A stretch of DNA of 64,000 bases from positions 1 through 64,000 of the forward strand of contig JAHHUC010000001.1 of the NCBI GenBank assembly GCA_020024215.1, read 5' to 3'. Of the stretch, positions 32,413-41,723 are shown piece after piece (position 1 is the stretch's first letter; each line of letters starts with the position of its first letter). Origin of the DNA: Oscillospiraceae bacterium. GTDB taxonomy: Bacteria; Bacillota; Clostridia; Oscillospirales; Ruminococcaceae. A program made the position numbers and the translations under genes. The notes beneath the pieces were generated by a model, which worked only from the letters and a program-made list of their open reading frames with translations, was not told the DNA's origin and did no database searches.

Positions 32413-34443
32413 TTAATTTAATTCTGTTCCGATTTCTCTGTATATTTTTTCCAACCCATCGGATATAAGCTTTAAATTGTCCTCACTTTTTATAAATTCT
32501 TTGGCAAATTCAGAAGCCTTTAAAAGCAGCTGCTCGTTTTTTATAAGATCGGCATTTTTAAAAAGAGGATTTCCGTGCTGTCTTGTACCCAGCATATCTC
32601 CGGGGCCTCTCTGCTTTAAATCCTCCTCTGCTATAAAAAATCCGTCATTGGAGCAGCAGAGAGTTTTCAGCCTTCTTACAGTCTCCTTCTCCTTTGAATC
32701 TGAAAGGAGTATGCAAAAGGATTCCTCACTTCCTCTGCCAACCCTTCCCCTCAGCTGATGAAGCTGGCTCAAGCCAAATCTCTCTGCGTTTTCAATCAGC
32801 ATGATAACCGAATTAGGCACATCTATTCCCACCTCGATCACGGTTGTGGATATAAGCACGGAAATTTTGTTTGCCTTAAAATCCTCCATTATCCTCTCCT
32901 TTTCGAAAGAATCCTGCTTTCCGTTTAAAAGTGCGGTGCTTATGCCCCAATCCCTGCTCTTTGAAAGTGCCTTGAAAAGCTCTGACGAGGAAACGCATTT
33001 TATAGATTCACTATCTTCTATAAGCGGACATACTATATATGCCTGTTTTTTTTGCATAACGTGCTTTTTGATAAAGTTCAATGCCCTTTGGTGCTTGTCA
33101 TAGCCCACCAGATAGGTTTTGACCGGCTTTCTTCCGACAGGCATCCCTTTTATCACAGTCAAATCCAAATCCTTGTACAGCACAAGGGAGAGTGTTCTGG
33201 GTATAGGAGTTGCCGACATTACCAGGCTGTGGCTGTTTTTCCCCTTTTCGCTGAGGCTTTTCCTCTCGTTTACACCAAAGCGGTGCTGCTCATCTGTTAT
33301 TGTAAGTCCCAGAGCGCAATATTCCACATCCTTTGAAAAAAGGGCGTGTGTGCCTATTATCACATCTGCTTCTTTTTCCTTTATAAGCCTTCTTGCTTCC
33401 TTTTTTTCCTTTTGACTCATCTGACCTGTAAGCAGCACACATTTTATTCCAAAGGGTGAAAGCAGGCGATCCATTGTTTCATAATGCTGCCTGCAAAGCG
33501 ATTCTGTGGGAGCCATTACAGCGCTCTGAAAGCCGTTTTTATAGCTTTCATAGGCTGCGAAGGCGGCTATTACCGTCTTTCCGGAGCCCACATCCCCCTC
33601 TATCATCCTGTTCATGGGGGAGCCTTTTTTAAAGTCCTTTGAAATATCCTCCATTGCCTCAAGCTGCCCCTGTGTAAGGCAAAAGGGCAGGCTCGAAATA
33701 AATTCCTTCTCCCCTAAAATATTCCACGGCTTTATTTTTATTGTGCCCCTCAGACTTTTAATCCTCTCCATAGCGGCAGAAAAAATGAAAAGCTCATCAA
33801 ATATTATCCTCTCTGAAGCCCATCTTGCCTCTTTTTCATCCCTTGGACAGTTCAGCGCTCTGACAGCCCTTTCATAGGGAAGAAGAGAATTTTTTCTGCA
33901 AAAGTCAACGGGAAGATATTCTTTTGGGACCTCTGTCTGACTTAAAGCTCTTTGAATATCATTGTTTATTACCTTTTGGCTCAAGCCCTGTGTCAGAGGA
34001 TATAAAGGCAGAAGCCTGCCCTTATATTCCACAGGATAAACTGTGGGGGCATTTATCTCTATAAGTGTGAAATTTACCCTTTCAGCCTTTCCGGAAAAAA
34101 TATAGCTTTTTCCCACCTCAAGGGAATTTACTGTATATTCTGCATTGAAAAAGGTAAGCAGAATTTCCTTTTGCCGGCCTAAGCACCTAACCTTTGAAAT
34201 GGTCATGCCCTTTCTTATTCTGGCAGGCGGCAGCTTTTTTATCACCTGACACTCGACTATGCAGGCTGTTCCCTCTGAAAGATTTCTTTCATCGCTATAT
34301 TCAAGCCTTATATAATCTCTGGGAATGAGCGAAATAAGGTCCGAGACTGTGAAAATCCCCATTTTATTATATAATTTCTGCTTCTTTTGACCTATTTTGG
34401 GTATGCTTATAATATCATCACAGGGCTTTAACAATCTCGTCAC
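32413..34443 (-). CDS. recG: ATP-dependent DNA helicase RecG
   Basis: A 676-residue helicase that reverses stalled forks and branch-migrates Holliday junctions. An N-terminal wedge (OB) domain (about 55-150) precedes Walker A EGDVGSGKT near residue 276 and the DEQH box (ITDEQHRFG) near 380. SATPIPRTLSLVLY lies near 405, and the C-terminal helicase motifs ISTTVIEVGIDVPN and QLHQLRGRVGR near 525-565. The start is a GTG at 34443; binding-site support is modest (AGGA about nine bases upstream). It overlaps no gene but begins six bases after the YfhO family gene. Confidence 0.95.
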   Translation of the reverse strand: MTRLLKPCDDIISIPKIGQKKQKLYNKMGIFTVSDLISLIPRDYIRLEYSDERNLSEGTACIVECQVIKKLPPARIRKGMTISKVRCLGRQKEILLTFFNAEYTVNSLEVGKSYIFSGKAERVNFTLIEINAPTVYPVEYKGRLLPLYPLTQGLSQKVINNDIQRALSQTEVPKEYLPVDFCRKNSLLPYERAVRALNCPRDEKEARWASERIIFDELFIFSAAMERIKSLRGTIKIKPWNILGEKEFISSLPFCLTQGQLEAMEDISKDFKKGSPMNRMIEGDVGSGKTVIAAFAAYESYKNGFQSAVMAPTESLCRQHYETMDRLLSPFGIKCVLLTGQMSQKEKKEARRLIKEKEADVIIGTHALFSKDVEYCALGLTITDEQHRFGVNERKSLSEKGKNSHSLVMSATPIPRTLSLVLYKDLDLTVIKGMPVGRKPVKTYLVGYDKHQRALNFIKKHVMQKKQAYIVCPLIEDSESIKCVSSSELFKALSKSRDWGISTALLNGKQDSFEKERIMEDFKANKISVLISTTVIEVGIDVPNSVIMLIENAERFGLSQLHQLRGRVGRGSEESFCILLSDSKEKETVRRLKTLCCSNDGFFIAEEDLKQRGPGDMLGTRQHGNPLFKNADLIKNEQLLLKASEFAKEFIKSEDNLKLISDGLEKIYREIGTELN

Positions 34444-34448
34444 CTCAC

Positions 34449-36956
34449 CTAATCCTTAAATATTCCGCCTTGCTTTATATCATCAAGGGTTATAAAGCCG
34501 GTTTGATTTTTGCTGTTTGTGTCCTCATCAGGTGCATCAGAGGCGCTGTCTGTCTTTTCCTCGGCTTCATTTTGAAATCTTCTTATTTTTACAGGCTCAT
34601 GCTCCCTTTCTGCCTTTTCCCTTATCATTTTAGGCAGATTTTCAAGCTGCATATTTTTCCTTACATTAAGAAGGAGATACAATATGAGAACAGCCAGAGA
34701 AATTGCAGAAATATAAAGTCCTGCTTTAAGTCCGGGCGTCATATAATCAAATCTTATTTCACTTTCGCCCTTGGGAACCCTCACCGCCATAAAGCCCACA
34801 TTAGCCTTTTCTATTACGGCCTCCTTTTGGTTTACATAAGCGCTCCAGCCCTTGTCATAGGGGACAGAGAAAAATACAAGCCCCTCATTTTCGGCATTTA
34901 TTTTGGCGGTAAAGCCTCTGTTGTCAAATTTGAAATAGTGGGCTGTATTCTCCTTTCTCCTTTGTATGCTCTCATTTACATGCTCAAAGCTAACATTGTA
35001 ATAGGAAGCCTCATCCTCTATAAAGAGTATGTCGCTGTTTCTCTCTATGGCATCATCCTCAAGGCAGACAGCCGACAGCATATACCTCACCTTGTCCTCA
35101 CCGCTTAGCTTGTCAAGCTCCTCCCTGCTTATGGCTGTATCATACATAAAGCCCATAGGGATAAAATTATCATTTTCATATATGTTATATCCGTCATATT
35201 CTTTATAAAGTGTGTACCCCTCCATAGGCGGCTGGTCCTTCTCATCTGATTTTACAAAAAGATATTTTACAGATGTAAGCGGCCTCAGAGCCTCATAGCT
35301 GACAGAGGGCTTTGAGGAAACATCCCTCTTTATTCCCACATAGGGATAAAATTCCATCACCGAGGGCGGAACTATGGAATGAAACGCCTGTATAGTCGGA
35401 AGATGCAGCATCATACCCATATTGTCCCTGCACTTATAAAAATCTGTTCTGAAAAATTCGTCATCAGGGAGAGAAAATTCCTCCCTGCCTTTTAAAACCA
35501 TGCTCAGATATTCCTCATCCCTTGCCCTGTCGGATTTTCCCTCCGCAATATATCCCCAGCAGAACAAAACCACCAAGGCAGACACAGATATGGCAGAAAA
35601 TTTGAAAAAATGCCTGCTGTTTTTAATTAAGAACAAAAGCATGAAGGACACAATAAGGCAGATTACAGCCACAAGCGAAAAGAATAAAAATGTTTTGAGG
35701 TCATCATAAATTCCCAGCCTGAAGGAATCGTTGTCCCCTCTTTCGGGGGACAGCCCAACACCTAAAATAATAGTCATGGTTATAAAGAAGGTCCAGATAA
35801 AGCCGGATTTTATTTCCTCGCTCAAAGAGAGCCTTTCTTCTAAAACTATTGCTGTGGCAATGACCAAAAACAGTATGGGCATATAAAACCATCTGGCATA
35901 ATAAGAGCCGTTAAAGAGAACAAAGGCAGAATTGAAAACCGGCACAAGGCTCATTATAAGTGAGGTTATTATTACCCTTTTTACAGTATCCTTTTTCCTG
36001 CTTTTGCAATAGGCGATGGTTCCTATGGTTGAAAAAATGGGCAGCCAGGCAGAAAGAGATGCCCACTTTGCACCCATCTTTGGGAAAAAGGTGGGACGGC
36101 TTGGTATTTCCGGCGGAAGGAAAAAGCTTGTTATTATGGCAGGAAGCCTTTGCCTGAAGCCATAGGTCCACAAAAGGTCGCCGTTTATAAGCTTTCCTGT
36201 GCCCGTTCTGGGATTTCCCATTATGGCAAGGGCGGAGGGAATGAGCACAAAGCATGCCATCGCCAGACCTAAAACCGATTCGAGCACAATAGAAAGAAAT
36301 TTTTTCCACGAGCGCCAGCTTTCGTCTGTCACAATCCTTATCATAACATATATGAACACAAAAACTGCTTCGCCTATAAAAAACCAATAGTTTACAATGG
36401 CGCTTACAAACACCATAAATGCAAACCATCCCTTTTTGTTGTTTTCGCAAAGCTCATCGAGAGAAGCCATGAGCAGAGGGAAAAACACCACCACATCATG
36501 GAAGTGGTTGAAGAAGATGTTGAAAATCATAAAGCCGGAAAAGGCATAAAGTATTGAGCCTAACACAGCAAAGCTTTTGTCTTTCACATATCTTTTTATA
36601 TACAGATAGGAGGTCAAAGCAGCAAAAGCTGTCTTTAAAATCAAAAGCGGGCCCATAAGATAGGGAAGAAAGTCGGTTGGAAAAGGCAGCGTCAGCCAAA
36701 AAAATGGGGAAAACAGCAGATAAAAGCTGTATGAGCCTATGAAATTGGCGCCTAAATCGGTGTAATTGTTCCAAAAGATGCTGCCCTCCTTCACCGCCTC
36801 ATGGGCAAGCTTATAAAAGGGTATCTGCTGAACATTGTAATCTCCCATATAGACAAATATGCCGCCATTATATATAATGAATGGCAGGAAAACCAAAACG
36901 GAAATAAAAAATGCCCAAAGGAAGGATTTCTTCTCAAAGGAAAACTTTTTATTCAT
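34449..36956 (-). CDS. YfhO family multi-pass membrane protein
   Basis: An 835-residue membrane protein with about a dozen hydrophobic segments in the first 480 residues, a large extracytoplasmic region (about 490-755), a last membrane segment near 760-778 and an acidic cytoplasmic tail. NGGIFVYMGDYNVQQIPFY near the N-terminus and the terminal segment ending FDYMTPGLK are characteristic of YfhO, a GT-C-like family. YfhO proteins in Bacillus and Listeria are linked to glycosylation of lipoteichoic acid; whether that holds here is inference. The start is uncertain: ATG at 36956 or an in-frame GTG at 36968, neither with a strong binding site. It is upstream of recG in one unit. Confidence 0.82.
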   Translation of the reverse strand: MNKKFSFEKKSFLWAFFISVLVFLPFIIYNGGIFVYMGDYNVQQIPFYKLAHEAVKEGSIFWNNYTDLGANFIGSYSFYLLFSPFFWLTLPFPTDFLPYLMGPLLILKTAFAALTSYLYIKRYVKDKSFAVLGSILYAFSGFMIFNIFFNHFHDVVVFFPLLMASLDELCENNKKGWFAFMVFVSAIVNYWFFIGEAVFVFIYVMIRIVTDESWRSWKKFLSIVLESVLGLAMACFVLIPSALAIMGNPRTGTGKLINGDLLWTYGFRQRLPAIITSFFLPPEIPSRPTFFPKMGAKWASLSAWLPIFSTIGTIAYCKSRKKDTVKRVIITSLIMSLVPVFNSAFVLFNGSYYARWFYMPILFLVIATAIVLEERLSLSEEIKSGFIWTFFITMTIILGVGLSPERGDNDSFRLGIYDDLKTFLFFSLVAVICLIVSFMLLFLIKNSRHFFKFSAISVSALVVLFCWGYIAEGKSDRARDEEYLSMVLKGREEFSLPDDEFFRTDFYKCRDNMGMMLHLPTIQAFHSIVPPSVMEFYPYVGIKRDVSSKPSVSYEALRPLTSVKYLFVKSDEKDQPPMEGYTLYKEYDGYNIYENDNFIPMGFMYDTAISREELDKLSGEDKVRYMLSAVCLEDDAIERNSDILFIEDEASYYNVSFEHVNESIQRRKENTAHYFKFDNRGFTAKINAENEGLVFFSVPYDKGWSAYVNQKEAVIEKANVGFMAVRVPKGESEIRFDYMTPGLKAGLYISAISLAVLILYLLLNVRKNMQLENLPKMIREKAEREHEPVKIRRFQNEAEEKTDSASDAPDEDTNSKNQTGFITLDDIKQGGIFKD

Positions 36957-37049
36957 AAATTGATACACAACCTTTGCAAATTTTTAAAGCATAGCTATTG
37001 TATCATAAAATTTTAAAAATTTCACCATTTATTAAAGGAAAGTGAAAAT

Positions 37050-37904
37050 ATGGCATTGACCGACATAGGACAAATAAAGGACATCTTACAAAGACATGGA
37101 TTTTCATTCAGCAAGGCCTTGGGGCAGAATTTTCTTATAAATCCCGGTGTCTGCCCCAAAATGGCAGAAAGCGCCTGCGAGGATGAAGGCTTGGGCATAT
37201 TGGAGATAGGCCCCGGCATAGGGGTTCTCACAGAGCAGCTTTCCATGCGTGCAAAAAAAGTAGTCTCATTGGAGCTGGACAAAAGACTTATACCCATTTT
37301 AAATGAGACATTAAGCCAAAGAGACAACGTAACAATTATAAACGAGGACGTATTGACCTCTGACCTTCACTCCATCATAAGGGAGCATTTTCCCGGCATG
37401 AGGGTGTCTGTGTGTGCAAACCTCCCCTATTATATCACAACCCCTGTTATAATGCGTTTTTTAGAGGAAAAGCTGCCCATCAGCTCGATGGTTTTGATGG
37501 TTCAGAAGGAATTTGCCCTAAGAATTTCATCCCCTCCCGGGACAAGGGACTGCGGAGCAATTTCAGCCTCGGTGTTCAACGTCTGCAATCCCCAATATCT
37601 CTTTGAGGTAAAAAGAGGCTCCTTCATGCCCATGCCAAATGTGGATTCTGCGGTAATAAAGCTTAAATTGAGGGATAAGCCTGTTGTTGAAGAGGGCAGC
37701 GAGCTGTTTCCAAAGCTGGTAAGGGGAGCCTTCAGTCAAAGAAGAAAAAAGGCTGTCAACGCCCTTTCCTCCTTCTTTAATAAGGACAAGGCTGTTTTTG
37801 AAAGGGCGTTTGAAGAATGTAATCTTTCCTGCTCTGTGAGGGCAGAGGCTATAAGCATGGAAAATTGGAGGGATATTTCTGCATACCTTTCCACAAGGCT
37901 TTAA
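37050..37904 (+). CDS. rsmA: 16S rRNA dimethyladenosine transferase RsmA (KsgA)
   Basis: A 284-residue SAM-dependent enzyme that dimethylates the two adjacent adenosines near the 3' end of 16S rRNA. KALGQNFLINPGV near residue 23, the SAM motif EIGPGIGVLTE near 51 and the catalytic NLPYYITTPVI near 125 are as expected, and the C-terminal small domain has RGAFSQRRKKAVNAL. AAAGGAAAG precedes the ATG. It is divergent from the YfhO gene. Confidence 0.96.
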   Translation: MALTDIGQIKDILQRHGFSFSKALGQNFLINPGVCPKMAESACEDEGLGILEIGPGIGVLTEQLSMRAKKVVSLELDKRLIPILNETLSQRDNVTIINEDVLTSDLHSIIREHFPGMRVSVCANLPYYITTPVIMRFLEEKLPISSMVLMVQKEFALRISSPPGTRDCGAISASVFNVCNPQYLFEVKRGSFMPMPNVDSAVIKLKLRDKPVVEEGSELFPKLVRGAFSQRRKKAVNALSSFFNKDKAVFERAFEECNLSCSVRAEAISMENWRDISAYLSTRL

Positions 37905-37966
37905 AAAAGTTTGTGCAGCAAGATAAATAAGGCATAACACTTTATAAAAATGCAAGGAGAGTTGTA

Positions 37967-38755
37967 ATGAATCCGATATTGAAGGAAATTAAAAAAATAA
38001 TTGATGAAAGCATAGCGCAGCACCTGCCGAATATAAAAGCAGCTAATCTTGAAAAAAACGGAGCAGTTTTTTATATGAACGGCAACAACGGCACAGAATT
38101 TGACTGGTATGTCAATGAAAAGCTGCCCAGCTTTATGGTGTTTTACAATAACAAGGACAATCTCGGCGCAGCAAAGCTGCTGCTTTACTCTGACGGAGGC
38201 ATCGACCTTTACATATACGGAGAAAACGGCAAAAAGCTTGTTAAGGAGATAAGCTGCACAAGCTCTTATGACAAAAGTGATATATTCAAGCTGGCTGTAA
38301 TGCTGAAAAAAGAGGCAGATGATATGGAGCTTTTTGATGCCGACATAGCAATAGCGGCAGGCGACAGCAATGTATGCGACAGCACGATTGCAGAATTCAA
38401 AAGCCATGAAAAATATTATGATAAGGCAAGAAACAGAAAAAACATACTCAGCTGCTATGCCTATGTTTCAAAGATGATAACACAGGATGTCTATAAGGTC
38501 GGCTGTATGGAGAGGTTTCAGCCGCATGACACTGATGACAGCGGCTGGTTTTTTGCCTGCGGAACAGAGGACGAAAATTATATGAATGACACAAAAAATC
38601 TGGAGCTGATTCCTGTGGGGATGCTCTGGCAGCAGTTTGACATGGATATTTTTCCATATATAGATATGCCCATAGGCTCACGTCTTATAAGAATATCCGA
38701 GGATGAATTTGAAGAGGATAAATACCAAAAGGAAATATACACGGCAAAAAGATAA
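37967..38755 (+). CDS. Protein with a C-terminal DUF2185 (Imm33-like) domain
   Basis: A 262-residue soluble protein. The C-terminal third (about 165-255) shows the DUF2185 pattern: CYAYVSKMITQDVYKVGCME, DDSGWFFACGTEDENYM, and IDMPIGSRLIRISEDEFEED. The domain is linked to polymorphic-toxin immunity proteins in some genomes but also occurs widely as a lone protein. The N-terminal 150 residues are acidic, with a region resembling a small alpha/beta fold (VFYMNGNNGTEFDWYVNEKL), which I do not recognise. No toxin gene is adjacent. AGGAGAG precedes the ATG. Confidence 0.65.
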   Translation: MNPILKEIKKIIDESIAQHLPNIKAANLEKNGAVFYMNGNNGTEFDWYVNEKLPSFMVFYNNKDNLGAAKLLLYSDGGIDLYIYGENGKKLVKEISCTSSYDKSDIFKLAVMLKKEADDMELFDADIAIAAGDSNVCDSTIAEFKSHEKYYDKARNRKNILSCYAYVSKMITQDVYKVGCMERFQPHDTDDSGWFFACGTEDENYMNDTKNLELIPVGMLWQQFDMDIFPYIDMPIGSRLIRISEDEFEEDKYQKEIYTAKR

Positions 38756-38789
38756 AAAATCCGCCCCAGGGATTACCCAGAAGGCGGAT
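38754..38789 (-). terminator. Possible minus-strand terminator
   Basis: ATCCGCC (38759-38765) pairs with GGCGGAT (38783-38789); on the minus strand it is followed by TTTTT. No minus-strand gene ends here, so it would suit an unannotated minus-strand transcript or be part of a hairpin cluster. Confidence 0.4.
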
Positions 38790-38810
38790 ATCAAAAAATT
38801 TTTGCATTTT

Positions 38811-38850
38811 AAAGGAGGCATTGATTTATTTCATGCCTCCTTTGCTTTTA
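38811..38850 (+). terminator. Terminator after the DUF2185 gene
   Basis: An 11-bp perfect stem AAAGGAGGCAT/ATGCCTCCTTT (38811-38821 with 38833-38843) followed by a T-rich tail TTTGCTTTTA. Confidence 0.75.
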
Positions 38851-39129
38851 TGGATTAGGCTTTAAAGACAAGGTGAGAAATAATGAAAAAATTTACCTTC
38901 GTGCCAAATTTTAAGGGGGGCTATCTGCCAGAAGGCGGCAAAATGCCCCCTTAAACAGTCATCCAAGTCCGCCCTTAAAGAGAAAGGGATATCCCCCTGC
39001 ACTCTATGAGAATATCCCTTCAGCCTGCTCTTTGTTCTGATGCGACGCTTTTTTGTCAATTTGCAGTATTTTTTATAAGCCCCTGTGAGAGTTTTTCCTC
39101 CTTAAAGGGCGCACTTTTTTAAAATTTCC
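38851..39129. other. Gene-free stretch with further hairpins
   Basis: Two more strong inverted repeats lie here. TTAAGGGGGGC (about 38911-38921) pairs with GCCCCCTTAA (about 38945-38954) and has an inner GCC/GGC stem. AAGGGATAT (about 38985-38993) pairs with ATATCCCTT (about 39012-39020). A -35-like TTGACA faces left at 39054-39059, but no good -10 follows. A minus-strand 65-codon open frame crosses the hairpins and looks spurious. A structured RNA or a cluster of palindromic repeats is possible. Confidence 0.4.
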
Positions 39130-40113
39130 TTATTTTTTTAAAAGATTCAGCTTTTCCTTTGAATGGGAGGGATAATCTGCCTTATCACTTACATTTATTT
39201 CATAGGGCTTTGCAAAATAGGTGACATTATCAGCATAAACATCCAGCCTTTTTACATCGCCTGTTCCGCCTAGGTGAACAGCCTCGGCTGCTATAACTGT
39301 TTTTGCAGAGGACTCTCTGTCAAGCGTGATATTTGAAATCTCATTTGCATAGATGCTGTTTACATCGGCACAGCTCAAATCGGCATCTATCCACAGCACG
39401 CCGGGATTTTTTTCTATGAGAATTTCCTTAACTCCCTCAAAGGGGGCTTTGACGCCGCTTTCATCCAAATAGCAGCTGTTTTTCAAGGTGAGCCTTTCGA
39501 TTGTGGAAGCACCGGAAACTATCACTTCATTTTCCCTGTTTGAGGTTATTATTTCAACCTCTCTTGCAGCTACATCGTGAAGTGTGAGCTTTTGGCAGCC
39601 TGAAACAACTATTTTCCCCTTTACAATCACATTTTGAAGGACTATGGGCTTATCCTTTGCCTCTGATGTTATGTAAAGGTTCTCGTTGAAGGTCCTGTTT
39701 CTGAGCGCAATGTTTCCGTTGGTGATATATCCGTTTTTGATTATTTCCTTTGCCTCGTAGGATGCCCCCTCCTTGTCAAAGACCTTTTGCTCAATAACCT
39801 GCTGCACAGGGGGGATATAGGGCCTTTTGGCAGGCTTTGGCTCTTGCTTTATTTGCTCCCTGCTCTCTTCTGAAGATGGCTGACTATCCTCGCTGCTTGT
39901 CTCTTCCTCCTCTTTTTCCGCATCAGGCTCGGATGAAGGCTGCTTTGTGCTTTCTGAAGCCTCTTGGCTTTGAGAGTCAGCAGAGGCGCTGACAGCCTGC
40001 GAGCCTTTTTTTTCCATAAGAGTTACGCCTACTAAAACACCCATAAGAACAATGAGTATTATCATCAAGATTATTATGAGGTTAAGCTGCTTTGATGACC
40101 CCTTGTTTCTCAT
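39130..40113 (-). CDS. Membrane-anchored surface protein, repetitive beta-strand domain
   Basis: A 327-residue protein I do not recognise. A short basic N-terminus and one membrane segment (about residues 12-34, LNLIIILMIILIVLMGVLVGV) anchor it outside the cell. A low-complexity Ser/Glu/Gln linker follows (about 40-95), then a Lys/Pro patch (PKPAKRPYIPPV). The rest (about 110-310) is a series of short hydrophobic strands separated by turns (NIALRNRTFNENLYITSE, IVLQNVIVKGKIVVSG, LTLHDVAAREVEIITS), as in right-handed beta-helix or bactofilin-like folds. The start at 40113 is chosen by AAAGGAT upstream. Transcribed alone, divergent from miaB. Confidence 0.68.
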   Translation of the reverse strand: MRNKGSSKQLNLIIILMIILIVLMGVLVGVTLMEKKGSQAVSASADSQSQEASESTKQPSSEPDAEKEEEETSSEDSQPSSEESREQIKQEPKPAKRPYIPPVQQVIEQKVFDKEGASYEAKEIIKNGYITNGNIALRNRTFNENLYITSEAKDKPIVLQNVIVKGKIVVSGCQKLTLHDVAAREVEIITSNRENEVIVSGASTIERLTLKNSCYLDESGVKAPFEGVKEILIEKNPGVLWIDADLSCADVNSIYANEISNITLDRESSAKTVIAAEAVHLGGTGDVKRLDVYADNVTYFAKPYEINVSDKADYPSHSKEKLNLLKK

Positions 40114-40240
40114 TTTTACACATCCTTTAATTCTTAAATTTTTGTGCAATTATATCATCTTTTGTTGATTATAGCATAAAACGTCAAATAGTGAAACAGT
40201 TACAGGCTCTTTTACATCAAATTTATTGCTATTTTTCTAT

Positions 40241-40268
40241 TTTACATCGCAGTTCTTTATGATATAAT
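40241..40268 (+). promoter_or_regulatory. Promoter of the miaB operon
   Basis: -35 TTTACA (40241-40246), a 16-base spacer and a consensus extended -10 TGATATAAT (TATAAT at 40263-40268), 32 bases before miaB. Confidence 0.78.
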
Positions 40269-40299
40269 ATTATAGAATATTCTATTTTAAGGTGACAAG

Positions 40300-41700
40300 A
40301 TGAAAAATATGAATTTAACCAATCCTGCAGGAGAAAATATGGAGGTGAGCCTGTGCAGCAAGGAGCTGGACAAGCTTTTTCCCAAGGGCAGAAAGGCCTA
40401 TATACACTCCTTCGGATGTCAGCAGAATGTCTCTGACGGAGAGCATATAAGCGGAATTGTGCAGGCGCTGGGCTTTTCCTTCACAGATGAAGAAGATGAT
40501 GCCGAGCTTATAATCTACAACACCTGCGCCGTAAGAGAAACCGCAGAGACAAAGGTTCTTGGGCATATAGGCGCATTAAAGGCCCTAAAGCAGAGAAAAA
40601 AGAATATGCTCATAATAATCTGCGGCTGCATGACACAAAGAAAAGAGATGCAGGAGAGAATAAAAAAGAGCTATCCCTTTGTGGATATTGTCTTTGGCAC
40701 AAACAATTTAAAGCTTATACCAAGGCTTATATCAAGAAGGCTCAGCGAGGGAAAAAGGATATTTCACTCCGACATAGGCACACAGATAGAAGAGGGCCTC
40801 CCCATAGTGAGAGAGGACAGCTTTAAGGCCTATCTTCCCATCATGCAAGGCTGTGACAACTTCTGCTCCTACTGCATAGTCCCCTATGTAAAGGGCAGGG
40901 AGATGTCAAGAAGGCCTCAGGATATAATTGATGAGGCAGAAGCTCTTGTAAAAAACGGATGCAGGGAAATAACACTTTTAGGGACAAATGTAAATTCCTA
41001 CGGAAAAAAGGAGGGGTATGACTTTCCAAAGCTTTTAAAAGCCATAGATGAGCTGGATGGGGACTTTTTCCTCAGCTTTATGACAAGTCATCCCAAGGAC
41101 TGCACCAAGGAGCTTATTGATGTGGTTGCCCAAAGCAGGCACATATGCCACCATCTTCATCTGCCTGTGCAATCCGGCAGCAACGAAATATTAAAGAGGA
41201 TGAACAGAAGCTACACAGTTGAAAAATATCTCTCACTGATCGACTATGCAAGGAGCAAGATGGCTGATGTAAGCTTTTCAAGCGATATAATTGTGGGCTT
41301 TCCCAATGAGAGCGACAAGGATTTTGCAGATACACTTTCACTTATAGAAAAGGTCAGATACAATGCCCTTTTCACCTTCATCTATTCAAAGAGAAGCGGC
41401 ACTCCTGCTGCAATTATGGAAGATGAAATCACCCACAGGGAAAAGGCCGTAAGAATGAACAGACTTCTTAAAATCCAGCAGAGGATAAGCCATGAGCTTA
41501 ATTCTGAAAAGGTGGGAAGGCAGGAAAAGGTGCTGTTTGACTCCTATGACAGCGAGAACCGTCTGGCCGTGGGAAGAACAGGGGCAAATATTCTGACACT
41601 CTCTCAGACAGACACCGATGTGACAGGAAAAATGTGCCTTGTCACAATAAAGGAAGCTATGAGCGCCCAAATAAAGGGCGTAATAGATATAATCTACTAA
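40300..41700 (+). CDS. miaB: tRNA-2-methylthio-N6-dimethylallyladenosine synthase MiaB
   Basis: A 466-residue radical SAM methylthiotransferase that adds the methylthio group to i6A37 of tRNAs reading U-initial codons. The N-terminal domain has Cys in SFGCQQN, NTCAVRE and CGCMTQR. The radical SAM motif CDNFCSYC lies near residue 186, followed by PYVKGRE, and a C-terminal TRAM domain starts near 400. AAGGTGA precedes the ATG. It heads an operon with ylbF-like, mutS, mutL and miaA, so both enzymes of the same tRNA modification flank the mismatch repair genes. Confidence 0.96.
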   Translation: MKNMNLTNPAGENMEVSLCSKELDKLFPKGRKAYIHSFGCQQNVSDGEHISGIVQALGFSFTDEEDDAELIIYNTCAVRETAETKVLGHIGALKALKQRKKNMLIIICGCMTQRKEMQERIKKSYPFVDIVFGTNNLKLIPRLISRRLSEGKRIFHSDIGTQIEEGLPIVREDSFKAYLPIMQGCDNFCSYCIVPYVKGREMSRRPQDIIDEAEALVKNGCREITLLGTNVNSYGKKEGYDFPKLLKAIDELDGDFFLSFMTSHPKDCTKELIDVVAQSRHICHHLHLPVQSGSNEILKRMNRSYTVEKYLSLIDYARSKMADVSFSSDIIVGFPNESDKDFADTLSLIEKVRYNALFTFIYSKRSGTPAAIMEDEITHREKAVRMNRLLKIQQRISHELNSEKVGRQEKVLFDSYDSENRLAVGRTGANILTLSQTDTDVTGKMCLVTIKEAMSAQIKGVIDIIY

Positions 41701-41723
41701 ATTTAATGAAATGAGGAAAAAAT

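Noticed and set aside
38862-39059. 65-codon open frame on the minus strand
   Set aside because: It crosses two strong hairpins, lacks a ribosome binding site and looks like no family; the DNA structure is a better explanation.
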